DNA from: Guillardia theta CCMP2712 | Taxonomy: Eukaryota; Cryptophyceae; Pyrenomonadales; Geminigeraceae | Length of the DNA stretch: 34,126 nucleotides | Direction of reading: 5' to 3' | Assembly: GCF_000315625.1 (NCBI RefSeq) | Contig: NW_005434670.1 | Location: forward strand, 44,558 to 78,683 | Shown: positions 1 to 9,841 of the stretch, piece by piece | Position numbering within the stretch: the first letter of the stretch is position 1 | Layout of the letters: each line of letters begins with the position of its first letter | Position numbers and translations under genes: made by a program | The notes under the pieces: generated by a model | Told to the model about the DNA's origin: nothing | What the model saw: only the letters and a program-made list of their open reading frames with translations | Database searches by the model: none

Positions 1-1066
1 GTCGCCTTTCTTCAGCAAGCGTCTCCACCAGTGCCGAGGTAATTATTCAGTGCGCGAGAAAGAGCTTTCGGGATGATTTCAGCACTTGGTTCATTTCAAG
101 TTTTACTTGTACGGACGCAGGGTGTTGGGTTCGTACAGATCACAAAGAGTCTCAAGTATCTTCTCACGCAGAGCAACCTCACGGGTCGATTGAGGGAGGG
201 GAGGGGAGGGAGGGAGGGAGGGCGACTGTCAACCCTTTACTCAAAGTTAAGTCAACCGGACTATAATCATATCCAGACAGCTGACTGCTTTATTCCTTTC
301 TTTCTTTAGCTAACTCCTTTTTGTGGGGGATCGCTTTTCCCCCGATTGCTCCCCCACTTCGAATTCTAGAACGATACATGGAACATATTTCACTTATCTT
401 CATCTAAAAACATTGTTGCTCTAAAGAAGCCCATTCATCTCTTAGCTTTATCCTGAGGCAGGCTCTTCTTCATTAGTAAAATTGTGTTTTTTTATCATAC
501 GGGTGGAATATATAGGAATGAAACTCCATCACCCGTGGTATCTCCAGAAAGCTTAGCCATGTTCTAAGGGGGGTACCCAACTCGTTCTCACTTTCCTGCC
601 AAGACGTCTACGTCGCCCTCCTCGTCCTCAGCTTGAGGACAGACAAGCGAGCGCCCAGCCTCCATCTCTTCTCCCCAGACTCACTCGATTCCCTTGGTAC
701 ATGTAGCACTTGAATCTGAACGATCCACTACATCGCCATACTTCAGACTTATGCCGCCATCCGTTTGATTACTTCCTGCTTGCCTTTGCAACTTTCTGAG
801 CGATTCAAGTCCCTGTTCAATAATGCTTTCGTGTTGGCAAACGTGAAGATACAACTGTTGAGAGAAGACTTCCTATTTGTTGTGTTGCTTGCAATGATCT
901 CTCATCTGCAGTACCATACTCTTGTTTCTTTCACGCTCCCAGAACGTTCACCTGAAGTAGACAAAACATGAAGAAGTAAGAAACACTTGAGATTGTCTTT
1001 AACTTTAGAATAATACAGTGATCTTGTTCAGATATAGTCAATATCAATCTAAAGATTTGTACGTAG
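1..1066. other. Upstream stretch without a recognised gene
   Basis: I find no convincing gene here. Open frames are short and composition is ordinary apart from a G-rich tract (about 190-222, GGGAGGG units). A 19-bp word at 234-252 recurs at 26594-26612 (see the repeat entry). The last 100 bases before the aquaporin start are AT-rich and would hold its promoter, but no clear TATA box or initiator can be assigned. Confidence 0.5.
234..252 (+). repeat. Copy of dispersed CCTTTACTCAAAGTTAAGT word
   Basis: The 19 bases at 234-252 are identical to 26594-26612, and related forms occur at 20894-20907 and, inverted, at 20971-20982 and 5783-5798. In the other places the word borders a 60-100 bp unit. 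Here only this edge is present, so it looks like a truncated copy. Confidence 0.55.
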
Positions 1067-2213
1067 ATGCCAACTATTGCAAGAGCTCGCCAATGGCCTA
1101 TCGCGTGGGGTATCGATCGTTCTGAAACTGGTTTCATCAACCCGGGTGAATACCATCCGAAAGTCATCGATTTGAAGGCAGCCTGTGCTGAATTCATGGC
1201 TATGACTCTCTTTGTGATAATCGGGTGCGGAACTGCATGTAAGGCGATCTTGTCTCTTAGAATGGTTTCTGATCTTCTTACAACGTCCCAGGTGGTAATG
1301 GCGCGTTCGACGCGTCATCGCGATACATGGTAGCTTCCGCCTTTGGGATGGGGATCTTAGTTCTTGCGTATGCCACCGGGCATCACAGTGGCGGGCAAAT
1401 CAACTGCGCTGTCACTCTCAGTCTTGTTCTCGGCGGGCAGGTTCCCTGGTTCCAAGGCCTTGCAAACTTCATAGCACAGATGTTGGGCAGCGTGCTCGGT
1501 GCGATTATCCTCACCTGGATTTTTCCTTGCGAAATGGATATGACCAACAGTCTGGGAACCAACGTTGTAAACCCTGCTTTCGGTTACGGCGCAGCCTTTT
1601 CTGGGGAGGTCGCCATGACCTTCTTGCTCTGCTATGTGGTCTGGGAAACTGCCGTGACAGCTCGCTGCGGGCAGGCAGCCTGCATTCCTATCGGTTTTGC
1701 CGTCTTCCTGGCGCACGTCGTGTTGCTGCCCATCGGTGCGAGTCTCATCTGCGTGACAGTGACGCATCTGATTCTGCTCCTCCAGATGGTTGCTCTATCA
1801 ACCCCACCCGCTCCTTCGGCCCGGCCGTCATCTCTAGCATGCGAGGTTGTCCCAAGTACAAGCCCAGGCACGCGTGCAACTCTTGCTTCGATCTCTCTCA
1901 CTTGCATGCAGCGGTGATCTTTGGGTCATGTTCGTTGGACCACTCTTCGGCGCCTCCCTGGCAGCTGCCGTGCAGGTTTGCTTGTGCGAGAGAGTTAACC
2001 AGCATATGACGTTGCGCTACAAGATTGTCTTTGTGAAGCACGTGCACACCATCTCTGCCATCCGTGAGGCTGCAGCCAACCCCGGCAAGTGGGCGCAGGT
2101 GAAGCAGCTTCCCCTCTTGATGCCGTGACTGAACCCTTTGCCAGCTTGCTGAAGTCGACGAGCCGACAAACCAGTCACCTGAGAAATCCATGCCGCCAGG
2201 CCAAGCTGCCTAA
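1067..2213 (+). CDS. Aquaporin (MIP family) with NCA and NPT pore motifs, 6 exons
   Basis: Membrane channel of the major intrinsic protein family, expected to pass water or small neutral solutes. Exons 1067-1238, 1292-1735, 1786-1855, 1912-1975, 2024-2098 and 2145-2213 join in phase to 297 aa. Introns are 46-56 bp with GT-AG ends. Residues 34-60 form the first membrane helix. The first half-helix loop reads GGQINCAVT (NCA at 95-97 where NPA is usual), and the second reads SINPTRSFGPAVIS (NPT at 211-213, with the selectivity-filter Arg at 214). FVGPLFGASLAAAV is the last helix. The C-terminal tail is hydrophilic and acidic. The length suits a plant or algal aquaporin. The start is the first in-frame ATG, and the preceding sequence has stops. 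The 48-bp intron at 1976-2023 is a multiple of three, so its removal is inferred from its ends and from the length of its neighbours. Family call is firm; substrate is unknown. Confidence 0.9.
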
Positions 2214-2817
2214 GCCAAGAGTGTCCTTTGTAGAAGAGGTCCGGATGGCACCTCGCTTGTCTGTTAAAAGTAACTTAGAAGCCATCTGATTACATGCCGC
2301 AAACCCTTCGCGCATCTCTACCCCACTCCCAACGCTTTCACCCCACTTTGCTCCTACGCTTCCCCGGGGTCCAGTACTCAGCACTGGTGGTGGCTGTTGC
2401 ATGGAGCGGAAGGCGGGTCGGTAGATCGTGATAGGAGGCAGCACAGCTCAGTGAGTGACGGCAAGGGCGACGAGGGGCAACAGGCAAGAGAGCATAGAGT
2501 TGGCGGGTGTGATGCGAGGGGATGCGGGACATCAATTAGGCGATGAGGGGAGGGAGAGTGCACGGTGAGGGATAGAGGGACAAGGGGCAACCAAGAGGCA
2601 GGAATGGCAAGGGAGATGCTTTGAGGACGCAGGGGGCAGGGCAGATGAGGGAGTACCTGAGGGAGAGTGAGGTCAGGAGATGGTTGTAAGGAGGGAGAGA
2701 GGAATGTAAAGAGTTTGTTCAGCAAATGCCTCACGCAGAACCTTCAAATGATAGTGAATCGGTCTAGGCCCGTGGTGTAAGAGAGAGCGTGTATTGGGTT
2801 GATCTTAACTTCGACAG
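2214..2817. other. Intergenic, no gene seen
   Basis: Purine-rich on the plus strand from about 2420 to 2720 (GGGAGA, GAGGG runs), with only short shadow frames. It would hold the aquaporin 3' end and the upstream region of the next gene. A good splice acceptor (TTCGACAG) directly precedes the ATG at 2818, so an untranslated or short coding exon of the next gene may lie here. Confidence 0.4.
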
Positions 2818-3786
2818 ATGGACGGGAAGATCGATCTATGGAGCGAGGGGATGCTTGATAGGTCGAGTAGCGCTAGCTGCAAGCCCGGCCGAACCTCACT
2901 GGAACCTCACAGATCACCCGGCGCACCTTATCCTGTTGACCGAACAAGAAGACCTGATATCGACGCTCGTAACCAGCAGCCTTCCCCTTTCATCCAAGTG
3001 ATTTTAAAGCTCCCCGGCCTTCGCATATGAAGTTCTGAATTGTAGACAACAGGAGCTGGATGTTGCTGTGCTGACAGCCAAAAGAATGATCAAGGAGCAT
3101 CAGAGCGCACAATGTCTGATCGAACTCAAGACAAGACTTCAACACATTGACGAGAAAATACACGACAAGATTCTTCGCTTCACACAGGTGGAACTTGCGT
3201 CGAGGAGGTGTTGTGGTGACGCCGAAGCAGGGTGAGATGGTAGAGGACATGGAAGCTGGTGATTCATGCTGCTGAGCCTGCCGTCTCTGTGGATCCTTGA
3301 CGTGCATGATGCCAGGAGCAGCGTATCTGCCAGATGATTGCGAAGAGACTCAGCGGTAGAAAGCAAGAGACGAGTTTGTTCACATGCTGACTAACTTGTG
3401 CAGGGACTTGCCATTGGGGAAGGCGAGCGGATCTCATGGTATTGCAACAGGCTTTCTTTGCAGGCGGTATGATATCTTGCGATGACACGTCTGCTTGTTA
3501 CAGGAGCATCGACGTCGAAAACAAGTACAGAGAGCAGAGGAGCAAAGAGGTGGGAGATTTCATCGTGTTTCATTGCCGTCGTTATCAATCACTTCAACTT
3601 ATTTGAGATGCAGTTGGGACGCGAATGTTATCAAACAATTACAAGAGCTCGGGTTCGATCATAGCCAGGTCGCGACTCTCGTCACTAAGATGTCTATCTT
3701 AAGCTGCATCGCAGGTTCTCAATGCATTGAATGCTGCTGATGGAAATATGGAACGAGCGGCCAACTATCTTCTTGGAATCCATTAA
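2818..3786 (+). CDS. Small protein with C-terminal UBA domain, 8 exons
   Basis: Probably a ubiquitin-binding adaptor. Exons 2818-2997, 3053-3187, 3231-3258, 3316-3355, 3404-3438, 3504-3549, 3614-3668 and 3715-3786 keep phase throughout and give 196 aa with a TAA stop. The last two exons encode a UBA fold: QLQELGFDHSQ, then ALNAADGNMERAANYLL, matching the usual L..MGF and G.ve.A..WLL pattern. Exon 2 is a charged helix (45 residues starting ELDVAVLTAKRM), likely coiled coil. The central exons are acidic and Ser/Thr-rich, as in a linker. The N-terminal 60 residues are low in recognisable signal and the true start could lie upstream, because an acceptor-like sequence touches the ATG. An alternative acceptor at 3607 would add two residues before the UBA domain. 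I cannot name the family beyond the UBA domain. Introns are 43-65 bp. Confidence 0.65.
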
Positions 3787-4347
3787 AGCTCGTGATGTCG
3801 TCACGCGGGTTTCTGGAGAACTATATTTGATCTGTATGGCTTGCAGAGCCTCTCGCAAACAAATTCAACGCCTTCGATACAGATTTAGATTGAAAACAAC
3901 CAACCAACAATTTACCTCGGATATATTCTTGTCCATCACTTTTTCTTCTGGAAGAGAAGGAATTCTAAGATGTAAATATCATCAGCAGAGATAAGAAAGG
4001 ATAAAAACTTTCGTACTTTTCCATGATCTCCTCCATCATTTGAATGTTCTGCTTATCAATGTCTCCAAGCTCTTGCAGCATCCGCAGATTCTCATTTCTG
4101 GCACATGTATGAGAAGAGCATCTCAGCATGTACGGAGAGGGGGGTCACCTCCATTTCTCGTTCATGTATTCTATCAGAGCTCTGTCAACAATCGCGACGT
4201 CCTCGCTGCTCTTCTCCTCCTGCCTCCCTGCCTCCCGTTGGCTCATTGCACCGCACCTTACACCCCTACCGTAAAACCCTAAAAAAATGTTTTTTTATGA
4301 GTCATCTTTATTTTTTCAAGTGGAAACATGCAAGCTCAAAACCGAAG
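3787..4347. other. Intergenic, no gene seen
   Basis: AT-rich up to about 4040, then mixed. Short open frames only. A run AAAAAAATGTTTTTTT near 4282 lies just upstream of the next gene. No RNA gene or repeat was recognised. Confidence 0.4.
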
Positions 4348-5697
4348 ATGAGGGGATCGCGGGCCCCTCTGCCCGTCGCCTCTGCTCTCCTCGTCCTCTC
4401 CTCCTCCTCATTCTGCTCTCATGGGATCCCTTCCACTCCTTCCTCCTTGTTGACGCATCATGCGCGTGCTTGGAGAGCCGTGTGGCTGCACTGCATGGTT
4501 AGTTCGAATTTCGCACCTCACCTTTCCGACCCGATTTTGTCTTGTAGCCTTGCACCTTCTGTTTCTCTGACAGGCGATTCAGATATTGCGTGGTGGAGGA
4601 AAAATAGATTTGTCTTCCGATCTTTCGGATTATCTAGAATATTTTCCCGATACTCCCGAGGACTCCAAAGAAGTAATTCTTAAATAGCTACTAATGTATT
4701 CGATGATCAATTTGGTGCAGCCATTCATTACAGAATTTTCGGAACCGGGTATTTCAATGAAGTTGAATGAAATTTGATGACATAAACTGCTGACAGTAAC
4801 AAGTGATGACTGGTCGCAAGAGATCAGCATTAAAGTGATTGCAGCAAAACTCTACTAAATCTTGTGCTGAATCATTTTACGTCAGCGATGGGAGCTAAGA
4901 CGAAAACAATTTAAAGAATATTATCAGAAGATGGAAGAAAATCAGAAGTCCGAGGTGGTTGTTTGCTCTTTTCGTTTTGATCGCTGACTTGCTTCAAAAA
5001 GCAAGCTGAACAGTTCCAAGTAGCAGACAAGCTCCGAGTGGAGTTTCAGGAATGTAGTATAGTCCTTCTGAAAGTGTCATGATAGAGACCCACTAGGTCT
5101 CAGCTCCACACGTGCTTGATGGGATAAGAGGAGGACAAAAGCTTGTTCTCAGCGGAAACCTTGAAACTACTGGACTTTGGCATGCAGACAAGGTGAGGAT
5201 AGATGGTTATCCATGATTGGTCTTGTTTGGTTCTAACAATCTTTGTAAGGGCATTGTCATGAATGCTACATCAAGTTTTCCCATCTTCAAGACAATCGTC
5301 CTTTTTCCAAAGACGGCTCAACAAGTAACTTTCAGCAATCGAATAAGAGTATCACTGAATTTCGTTCAGCTTGATTATAAGTACGCTGTTTTGTTCCAAA
5401 CTGGCGAATCCAGCGCTGTGCAGTGGGAGGTGAAATGCGAGGTGAGCCTGGTATCAATGACTTAATGACAGACGAAAGTGAGAAGAATCACACTCGTTAA
5501 TAACACGGTCATCAAAGATCATTTCGTAGAAGATCGATGGAAACTTTCCCGAATCGTCCAGACTCCATACACAGTAAGTTATGTCTGAGTCTATCTCAAC
5601 AGATCGCGCTTTGAATGATCTCATCATCCGTCTACTTTGCTTGCAGATGAGTGCTGAAGAATGGAAGACATGGTTTCTGTACCACATTGCCCACTGA
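4348..5697 (+). CDS. Leader-bearing CBM20 starch-binding protein with LRGGG motif, 11 exons
   Basis: Predicted to bind starch or glycogen through a C-terminal CBM20 domain. Exons are 4348-4497, 4574-4672, 4721-4748, 4797-4834, 4886-4954, 5002-5053, 5104-5192, 5250-5324, 5370-5429, 5472-5573 and 5647-5697. All phases match and give 270 aa. Residues 1-26 resemble a signal peptide (basic start, LPVASALLVL core). LRGGG follows at 55-59. Residues 84-139 are mostly helical and charged. From about 140 the order is that of CBM20: GGQKLVLSGN, GLWHADK, FKTIVLFP, DYKYAVL, VQWE, RRITL. Trp171 and Trp219 are 48 apart, close to the two sugar-stacking tryptophans of fungal glucoamylase (543 and 590). There is no catalytic domain, so it is an adaptor or regulator rather than an amylase. 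Cryptophyte starch lies in the periplastid space, which would suit the leader; that location is inferred. Introns are 42-76 bp. Confidence 0.72.
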
Positions 5698-6500
5698 CGG
5701 GCCACCGCGGGACTCGATCAGTCACGCACTGACGGTTAAGTTTGGGGGATCTCCTGATTGTCTTCGTACTGATCTTTACTTGAACTTAAAGTTTGAGTGA
5801 AGAAGAGTCGGTGGCCCGGCCGCGGGCAATGATCCGAGTCGGAGTCGGATTAAGTTACTAGAGGCTCGGAGCCTGAGGTTCAATGTGACCGTCACAGTAC
5901 CGTACGGTACGGTGTGACACGTGACTCGGACGTTTGACAGAGTAAATTTCACGTCTCAGTTTCACGGCCGCCGCAACCGGGTGACTCAGTGGCACGCCGA
6001 CAGTTCTGGGTCACTGAGTCAGTGAGCGGCCTCCGAGCCTGGGCTTGCCGCCGCCGCGCGCCGCGCCGCGGCGTCAGCCTGGCCCGCCACCGAGTCACTA
6101 CGAGTCAACCGTTGAACTCGGGCGGCCCGGGTCCGATCTGGGACCGTCCCGCCGGGGTTTGACTTTTACGGTTTGACTAGTAGCGGCGGCGATCCCGAAA
6201 CCCAATTGAGCGAGTGACCCGGGGTACGGTCCGCCGTCGGAGTCGGTGGCGTGACCGTGTCGGACTCAGCCTGACAGTGACCCGGCGTACTCCGAGTCTG
6301 GCAGTGCCGGCCGGCCACACTGCCGCGGCGGATCCGACGGCCTCGGCGGCACGGCCGGGTTGCCAAGTTGCCGCAGTGCGGGCGGCCCGCCCGGCCCGCG
6401 CTCCACGTCCCGGGAGTCCGGCGTACGGTACGATCGGGGTGACTCATCCACTCAGGGCTTCAAAGTGCACGAGACTGAGGCTTAAACTAATTAACTAAAT
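5698..6500. repeat. GC-rich repetitive island 1
   Basis: This block switches abruptly to GC-rich sequence built from a few short words: GTCAC/GTGAC, GAGTC/GACTC, CCGG, GCCGCC and the palindrome-rich CCGTACGGTAC (5900-5912, again at 6421-6431). CpG is not depleted. Open frames on both strands are side effects of the composition. Four similar islands occur at 8560, 11830, 20460 and 26270. I see no transposase or RNA gene. Confidence 0.6.
5735..5798 (-). repeat. Short dispersed element, copy A
   Basis: Bounded on the left by GTTAAGTTTGGGGGA and on the right by AACTTAAAGTTTGAGT. The reverse complement of the left edge recurs at 26677-26691, and the interior TCTCCTGATTGTC recurs at 20940-20952. 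The unit is 64 bp here, against 98 bp at 26594 and 89 bp at 20894. No coding capacity. It may be a small non-autonomous transposon; target duplications were not identified. Confidence 0.5.
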
Positions 6501-6632
6501 CATATCACCTACACGTGCAGCCAGCCGATGCTAGAGGAGCTGAAAGGACAAGAAGAGTGAAGCATCCATGAAGATGCGTGAAAGAGCCGGGAGCCTTTCC
6601 TTGCTCCTCTCACAGAATAAAGGAGGAACAAA

Positions 6633-7149
6633 TCACCTCGAGCTATGCCTGCTTGACAGGTCAGACGATTCTAGCTGACCCACAAGACGCTTCAATGGTT
6701 TGAAGAACAATCCAAGGTCATTGCGAATGTGAAGTGATGTCTGGTTGCAATGGTCTTGCTGTTGAACTTCAATATATGCACTGTGATCGTCCACATCAAC
6801 CCAGCTCGCTTTGAGACGGCCTGAACACCCGTCATTGAAGAGAACTTGTTCTCTAACAAATTTCTTATGAGTGCATGTCTGTCTGATTTCCCTTTGTTTC
6901 ACTCTTGCATTCAAGCAAGCTATCTGACCATCATTTTTCAGGCGACTGCAATACCTGAATTGAAATGTTGGAAGGAGACGTAATCAACAGATGTTGATGC
7001 TTTGTTGATGTTCCTTGCATCGATGCTACAGTGGTCAAAAACATTTTCAAGCTGTGTGGTCACACCCTGATACGGTTCGATTCCGTATGCTTGAATGTGG
7101 TTATAGTTCTCCTTCCTTGGTACAGTGAAATTTCTTTGTATTTCCGTTT
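6633..7149 (-). CDS. 3' part of an unrecognised minus-strand gene, 2 exons
   Basis: On the minus strand, exon 7149-6955 (starting two bases into a codon, after acceptor TTCGCAG) joins in phase across a 53-bp intron to 6901-6633, which ends in TGA. The translated part is about 155 residues, hydrophilic and mixed charge, with pieces such as HIQAYGIEPYQGV and KASWVDVDDHSAY. It matches no family I know. The 5' end is missing: the exon starts in phase 1, so at least one more exon lies upstream, for instance a 25-base candidate ending at 7260. A GTGATT donor overlaps the stop, so a further 3' exon is possible. The small minus-strand gene at 11008-11371 shares the YGI.P...Q...DH.S pattern and an intron at the corresponding place, suggesting a family. 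Confidence 0.5.
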
Positions 7150-8050
7150 CTGCGAATTAAAATCTATCACTGCATTATCATTTTTTAATTAACACACGAC
7201 ATTCCGAATCCATCAAAATCAATTGCTTTCTTCTTTCACATCGCTGCAACAAGGTCAACGCATAATCGTTGATTCAGTAATTCCTATGAATGAATGAAAT
7301 CGTATCCAAAAAGTCCAATGACATCGCAGGCTATCACCTAACTAAACCGGTCTTGTGTTGACGCTATAGCAACATGTTCAACATGATTTTAGACATTAGT
7401 ACAGAATAAAGGGTGTTGATTCAAACAAATTGGAAAATTGGAATTTATTGGGCATAAAACACACATTGAAGGTCTTCAATGTGTTTGCTTTAGGATTGCT
7501 TGCCGCGAAGTGGTGTATGGTAATAAGACAACTAAACAATATGCTACAGAATTCAATATGAACACATCTCATGCTAAGACTGAAGTAAATTTCTTGCAAT
7601 CTTCTGTTTCTATGAAGAAGAGCCCCTTCCGACGGATATCAAGCCACGACACATGATGCTCATTTCCCTTAGCATCAATCATGACCCGCAAAAGCATCTT
7701 AACTTTCCAGTCTTCACAGCAATTTTCTTCACAAACGCTCAGATTCGAGAATTGGCGAGTCATGATGTTCTCGTTGAAGTTGGCGACGGAGGAATATGAC
7801 GCATAATCAGTATTTTGTCGCGACTCTTCCAGGAAGGTATAATCTTGAGTCATCACAATTCGCGTGGCCGTACACAGACAACTTGGGATTCCCCTTCAAT
7901 TTGGCCGGTTTTGACGATAGAAGGAGAAGAGAGGAAACAACCAGATAAGAACCAAATGTTTCCCAGAGAGAATGAGCCTCACGAGTCCAGTGTTTCGTTC
8001 AAGGTACCCCGGCGAGCCTGGAGCGAGCGCACGTGCACTCGTGTGTAGGC
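7150..8050 (-). other. Possible upstream exons of the minus-strand gene
   Basis: AT-rich and hard to resolve. On the minus strand a frame from ATG at 7853 to 7569 encodes about 94 residues with gene-like pieces (WKVKMLLRVMIDAKG, HHVSWLDIRRKG). A second minus frame at about 7396-7599 is hydrophobic and less convincing. I could not link these with consistent splice phases to the exons ending at 7149, so they may belong to the same gene, to another gene or to a decayed copy. Confidence 0.3.
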
Positions 8051-8559
8051 GGCAAGAAGCAAGAAGAGCAGTGAGGCAGAGAACAACCAAGGCAAGGAGA
8101 GTTCAAGGGGAGGGAGGGCGAGGGCAACGGCTTCTGGAGTGAAAGCGACTTGCGACTTGCGACCAAGTAGGGTTGCGGGGGTGCGGGTAGTCGGAGGAGC
8201 TGCTGCAGCCTTTTCAACTGCCCGGAAAAGGGCGGGTAGCGGTGTATCTGCTCAGGATACCCCTGCAGTACTCGAGGAAGGTAGGGGTACTATTACCGGA
8301 AAGAAGGTTTAGAACGCAAAACTACGGGTGGTGCAGGGATGGGCAACGGTGGTCCCGGAAGCATGGCAAAGGCGTGTCGGAAACAAGACTGGGTCACGTG
8401 AGCAAGTCCAGAAGCTTCTACGTGTAAGGCTGTGGACAAGTTTTGACGAAACGATGTAATATTGAAAGATGAAAAGTATTGTTTTGACTTGTTCTAAAAA
8501 GAAACACAACGTTTTATGGCAGGGGGGCAGACACGTTTCTGATTACCCCACCCATCCCG
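8051..8559. other. Intergenic, no gene seen
   Basis: Purine-rich on the plus strand around 8060-8135, then mixed, becoming AT-rich at 8420-8510. Only short frames occur. No repeat or RNA gene was recognised. Confidence 0.35.
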
Positions 8560-9230
8560 CGAAGGAAAAACCTGGGTACATCCATTTAACTGCCAGGGAG
8601 CATGCTGAAAAGATTTGAATCGTTTGGGTTTCACCCGACCGATCCAACCTTGCCTCAGAGATATTGTCGTGATACCGTGACGAGGCCGGCCACCCTGCCG
8701 CCCGGTCACGGTCCTGATCTCTTACGAGCAATGGGCGCATCGGAATCCTTTGTACTGCGCAAAGTAACTAAACAATTATATACAGTGAGAAGAAATTGAC
8801 TAAATTCAGTTCCCGGGCTCCGGGTCCGAGCCCTGGTAGCAACACTGAAGCCTCAAGAATGTCGGATAACCTGCTGACGCTCAGCGGCTGGCCGTTGGGC
8901 GAGGCTAACCAGGTACTGCCGGCACCCTGCGCCCGAGCCTCATGAACGGTGCCGCCGCCTGGCACACCAACGACCCGCCCGTCAGCGGCCGCAGCTGTGC
9001 GCCGGAGCATGCCATAGTGACGCCGCGTGGCACGATCCTTTGAAGCTCAGGCCTAGTCAGTCACTGCGTCACGGTGCGGGGGATAGAGGCTTTGCAGTTT
9101 TGATTGACTCGTCAGGAAGACTCTGCGGAGGTCCGTCTCGGACAAACTTGCAAACTGACCAGTCATAGTGGCCCGTCACGGCCGCCCAGTCAAGTTGGGC
9201 TGACGGTGCAACTTGAAGGGCCTCACTCAT
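8560..9230. repeat. GC-rich repetitive island 2
   Basis: The same vocabulary as the other islands appears in weaker form: GTCACGG, CCGGGCTCCGGG, GACTCG, GGCCGCC, with TTGACTCGTCAG near 9104. The boundaries are gradual. Frames on both strands are composition shadows. Confidence 0.45.
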
Positions 9231-9841
9231 CCCTCACGTACCACTGAGAGCCTCCCGTATGAGCAGAAGCGTGTCTTTCACGCCCACCAAGAGCGACTCT
9301 CCCTTGGAGTACCCCTCCACGTCTCCATGTAATCTCAGTCTTGTGAAGCTGACCGTGACTTCCCTCTCTCTCCCCCTCTCACCACGTTGACTTCCTTCCC
9401 CCTCTCTTCCCCTCCCTGTCTTTCCCTCCAAAGTTTGTCCCCGGTGATATTGCCTGTGAGCTCCTCCGATGCTTGATGGTCAAGTGTATAACCCGAAGCT
9501 CTCCTTCCCTGTCTTGCCTGCGCTCTCACTGCCCTCCTCCTCCTTGATGTCCTTGTAGTTTACGAACGGGTCTTACAGACCTGATATCCATCATCCTCCC
9601 CTCTCTTCCTCTTCTGCCTTCTGTTGCTGATGAGATCTGTGGCAGCGGTGGAATGGAAGCCTCCAACAGGTGGCAGCCCAACTCCCTCTCGGCGATCGAC
9701 CCTCGTATCTCCTCCCATAGGGTGAGAGACGTGAATCTCATCCCCGAGCCCTTCTTTCTTGCCCTTCGACATACGCTCTTGCTCCTGACCTCGGCCATCA
9801 TCAGGAGCCACGGCAAAGTGTGGGGAAGGTACGACAACTTG
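9231..9841. other. Pyrimidine-rich intergenic stretch upstream of the STPGR gene
   Basis: The plus strand is C/T-rich (CTCTCTCCCCCTCTC near 9365) with Ser/Pro-type shadow frames. A plus-strand frame is open from 9653 into the next gene, so coding sequence could begin earlier than the ATG I chose at 9842. Confidence 0.4.

Noticed and set aside
6166-6498. Open frames on both strands in GC island 1
   Set aside because: They overlap in four frames, are Arg/Pro/Gly-rich from composition, and have no domain or splice pattern.
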